Source of the DNA: RUG11247 sp045649485
GTDB taxonomy: Bacteria; Bacillota; Clostridia; Christensenellales; Aristaeellaceae
NCBI GenBank assembly: GCA_045649485.1
Contig: JAZRPZ010000043.1
Coordinates: 1 to 6,899, forward strand
Length of the DNA: 6,899 nucleotides
Direction: 5' to 3'
Shown piece after piece: positions 5,113-6,899 of the stretch (position 1 is the stretch's first letter; each line of letters opens with the position of its first letter). The notes under the pieces were generated by a model. That model was not told the origin of the DNA and ran no database searches. It saw nothing but the letters and a program-made list of their open reading frames with translations. Both the position numbers and the translations under genes were made by a program.

Positions 5113-6657
5113 GTGTATTTCAGCTATCTTGCCACGGGCATTGACATAAATACCGATATGCTCCGCAGCGTGCGGCCTACAGGCGAATATGAACTGAAGC
5201 AGCGGTCCGCTTTCGGCGCCGCAATGCGCCGTGAATATATGGATATGCCCTTTTCAAGGCGTGGCGAAAGGGTGTATACCGAACTCAGAAAACAGCGCAG
5301 GGCAGACCTCGAGGCGCTGCTTGTGCGAGGACTCAATGAGGAAAGTACGGCAAAGGCGCTGGATATAGTATTCGCAATATGCGAGGAATCGTTCTGGGCG
5401 GAGAATGAACCGCATTGCTATGACGATGAAGCCCATCCGGATATTGATATGGCGGCGGCAAAGACTGCCTCGCTGCTGGCATGGGCGGTTCATGAAATGA
5501 AGCCCGAACTCAGGCTGCATATGCGGATACTCAGGGAACTGCGCCGCAGGATATTCATTCCCATAATGGCCCATGATGATTACCGCTGCTTTGATGCGCA
5601 TTTTCCGTATGCCATCGGTGTGCTGTGCGAAATAATGACTGCTGCGATACTGTGTGAGAAGGATATTATGCGTATGCAGTCGCTGCTGCGCAGACTTGCG
5701 CCTGTGGCAGATAAAATAATAGAGCTGCCGGCATGCGGAGATATCAAAACGATGCTTGAAAACTGGACGAGCGCTGCCGCACTTTGGAGAATTGCCTGCA
5801 CTGTGACAGGCCCGCAGGCAACCTCCCGTCCGCTGCCGCTGAATCGCTGGCTGGATACGCTCCTGTATGCCTATCTGGGAGAAGGAATGTTCCTCGATCC
5901 CTGCGGCGCCGGCGTGATAAAGGGAGTAAACGGTGCGGATGTATATTTCCTTGGCATGGCCGCAGGAGACGAGGTAGTGCAGATTCTGGGCGAAGAACTG
6001 ATGCGGGACGAAAAGACGGAAATTTCCGCACTCAGCGCATGCATTACTGTTGATTTGGGCAAGGAGAATATTTCTGCCGCGAGACCTGTGCCCCGCTACA
6101 GGCATGCTGCGGTGGAGGATAATTCCATTATGACCGCAAGAGGCGCGGGTGCGTATGTTGCGGTTGCTGCATCGGGTCGCGGCGGATTCTGCGTGTATTT
6201 CGATGATGCACCGGCTATCTATGCCTGTGGCAGCGAATCGCTTAAGCTGAACGGTGCAGGATTGAACAACTGTATATGCGCCGGTGAAGCAGATTTCGAG
6301 GATGTGCGCGCGGATATGTCCGTTGATATGACGCCAGCGCTGCCTAAGGGCAGGGGAGTAAGATTCATGCAGCGCACTATCATGCTTGACAGAGATACCG
6401 GAATCATCCGCATGGTGGATATGGTCGAATGCGATGTGCCCGGCGAGATAGAGTATGTGTTCGCTGCGCCTGCAGCTCCTGTGAAAGAGGGCGGTGGCGC
6501 GCGCATGGGCGCGGGATATATCTCCTGGGATGCGGGCGCGAAAGAGGCAACGGGTGAATGCAGAATGAATGGTTTGCCGGATATGCACTGTCTGAAGCTT
6601 ATCTATAGTACAGAACCCGGAAGCAATATATTCAATTTTATAATTGAGAGAGCATAA
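5113..6657 (+). CDS. Divergent heparinase II/III-like protein (hypothetical)
   Basis: This 514-residue protein has no signal peptide or membrane span, so it is probably cytosolic. Residues about 60-240 are strongly helical. They include FWAENEPHCYDD (94-105) followed by DIDMAAAKTASLLAWAV (110-126), the pattern that opens the alpha/alpha-toroid of heparinase II/III-like polysaccharide lyases. From about 320 to 510 it is beta-rich (VAASGRGGFCVYFDDAP, RTIMLDRDTG, MVDMVECD), compatible with the lyase beta-sandwich. The usual catalytic signatures (a Tyr-containing EGPGYW-type segment and a His/Asn-rich HNHND-type loop) are not seen, so activity is doubtful. The assignment rests on pattern memory, not a search, and another toroid/sandwich protein is possible. 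It follows the operon terminator by 20 bases without an evident promoter of its own. The start is GTG at 5113; GTG at 5104 would add three residues. Confidence 0.6.
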   Translation: MYFSYLATGIDINTDMLRSVRPTGEYELKQRSAFGAAMRREYMDMPFSRRGERVYTELRKQRRADLEALLVRGLNEESTAKALDIVFAICEESFWAENEPHCYDDEAHPDIDMAAAKTASLLAWAVHEMKPELRLHMRILRELRRRIFIPIMAHDDYRCFDAHFPYAIGVLCEIMTAAILCEKDIMRMQSLLRRLAPVADKIIELPACGDIKTMLENWTSAAALWRIACTVTGPQATSRPLPLNRWLDTLLYAYLGEGMFLDPCGAGVIKGVNGADVYFLGMAAGDEVVQILGEELMRDEKTEISALSACITVDLGKENISAARPVPRYRHAAVEDNSIMTARGAGAYVAVAASGRGGFCVYFDDAPAIYACGSESLKLNGAGLNNCICAGEADFEDVRADMSVDMTPALPKGRGVRFMQRTIMLDRDTGIIRMVDMVECDVPGEIEYVFAAPAAPVKEGGGARMGAGYISWDAGAKEATGECRMNGLPDMHCLKLIYSTEPGSNIFNFIIERA

Positions 6658-6661
6658 CAGG

Positions 6662-6690
6662 AAGCCGTGGGCGTTTGTCCGCGGCTTTTT
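6662..6690 (+). terminator. Intrinsic terminator of the lyase-like gene
   Basis: AAGCCGTGG (6662-6670) pairs with CCGCGGCTT (6679-6687) over nine positions with one G-U wobble and an eight-base loop, followed directly by a run of Ts (6686-6690). It begins five bases after the stop codon at 6655-6657. This is a classical rho-independent terminator. Confidence 0.88.
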
Positions 6691-6695
6691 CGTTT

Positions 6696-6726
6696 GGGGA
6701 CCCGGGGTGGGGGTGGCGGGGGGGGG
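6696..6726 (+). other. G-quadruplex-type G tract
   Basis: Four G runs (6696-6699, 6704-6707, 6709-6713 and 6718-6726, the last being nine Gs) are separated by linkers of four, one and four bases, which meets the usual G3+N1-7 pattern on the plus strand. It lies just after the terminator in non-coding DNA. A nine-base G homopolymer is also prone to sequencing error and replication slippage. Confidence 0.6.
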
Positions 6727-6791
6727 TCAGCAGGACCTGTGCCTGAAAGAGGCCGCCAACCACATACACGCTACTTCACCATCACAAAAGC

Positions 6792-6899
6792 AGTATGCAA
6801 GTGTCAATCTGGAAAAAAAAATTAGTATAAAAAATTTAGAAAAGTAACAAAAGTACCGGATTTTGAGAAATTTCCAAAATCCGATACGCATTGCATACT
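6792..6899. repeat. Outer inverted repeat reaching the window edge
   Basis: AGTATGCAA (6792-6800) is perfectly complementary to TTGCATACT (6891-6899), with 90 bases between the arms. The right arm ends at the last base of the window, so the repeat may be longer. It encloses the hairpin at 6853-6887. It could be the ends of a small miniature element or chance; the missing flank prevents a decision. Confidence 0.4.
6853..6887 (-). terminator. Hairpin, possible terminator for a minus-strand gene beyond the window
   Basis: CGGATTTTG (6857-6865) pairs perfectly with CAAAATCCG (6875-6883), and GTA/TAC (6853-6855/6885-6887) extends the stem past one mismatch. On the minus strand the stem is followed by T-rich DNA (ACTTTTGTTACTTTTC), as expected for a terminator of a leftward gene whose body would lie past 6899. 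On the plus strand there is no T run. Confidence 0.4.

Larger units (their letters stand above)
6691..6899. other. Gene-free right end, turning AT-rich
   Basis: No credible coding region is seen here. After the G tract the sequence becomes markedly AT-rich, with an A9 run at 6813-6821 and an A6 run at 6829-6834, unlike the neighbouring genes. It contains two inverted repeats described separately. The abrupt composition change may mark an intergenic regulatory region or the edge of an inserted segment. Confidence 0.5.

Noticed and set aside
5254..6588. Long minus-strand open frame antisense to the lyase-like gene
   Set aside because: Its His/Arg/Ser-rich product is typical of a complementary-strand shadow. 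The plus-strand frame has a binding site, an operon context and a terminator right after its stop.
6802..6807. Perfect TTGACA on the minus strand
   Set aside because: No TATAAT-like hexamer lies 16-18 bases downstream, and no minus-strand gene follows before the lyase-like gene.
6644..6847. Small plus-strand open frame of 67 codons at the right end
   Set aside because: It overlaps the end of the lyase-like gene, the intrinsic terminator and the G tract, so it is not a plausible gene.

Overview
This window looks like chromosomal DNA from a moderately GC-rich low-GC-phylum relative, most likely an uncultured gut-type Clostridia (Oscillospirales-like) bacterium. The reasons are consensus sigma-A promoters, Bacillus-like Shine-Dalgarno sites, frequent TTG/GTG starts, a MurA of the second Firmicutes type, a UPF0340 (YwlG) protein and hairpin-rich intergenic DNA. 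The taxonomic placement is inference. There are no tRNA or rRNA genes, CRISPR arrays, transposases or phage genes.

Layout. Positions 1-215 are non-coding and hold a run of seven short hairpins. Positions 216-1680 are a two-gene minus-strand operon: an FmdB-type zinc-ribbon protein followed, one base after its stop codon, by MurA (first committed step of peptidoglycan synthesis). It is driven by a near-perfect sigma-A promoter at 1736-1764. The intergenic region 1681-1901 is divergent and carries a second promoter facing right (1848-1876).

Positions 1902-5046 are a tight plus-strand operon of four genes: an alpha/beta-hydrolase-fold protein that has lost its nucleophile and oxyanion-hole motif, a TrmH/SpoU-type RNA 2'-O-methyltransferase, a Gfo/Idh/MocA NAD(P)-dependent oxidoreductase and a UPF0340 (TIGR01440/DUF436) protein. 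Gaps between these genes are 1 to 14 bases, each with its own ribosome binding site. A hairpin terminator (5054-5093) follows. Just beyond it begins a fifth plus-strand gene (5113-6657), a 514-residue protein whose architecture resembles heparinase II/III-like lyases but which lacks recognisable catalytic motifs. It ends in a clear intrinsic terminator (6662-6690).

The right end (6691-6899) is non-coding: a strong G-quadruplex-type G tract, then AT-rich DNA with A-tracts and two nested inverted repeats, the outer one reaching the window edge.

The genes do not form one obvious pathway. MurA and the zinc ribbon are housekeeping-like. The rightward cluster mixes RNA modification, sugar-type redox chemistry and conserved unknowns. 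The most notable point is that two proteins of well-known enzyme folds, the hydrolase and the lyase-like protein, both appear to lack their catalytic residues. No complete novel system is evident; the best leads are these two apparent pseudoenzymes and the hairpin arrays flanking the genes.
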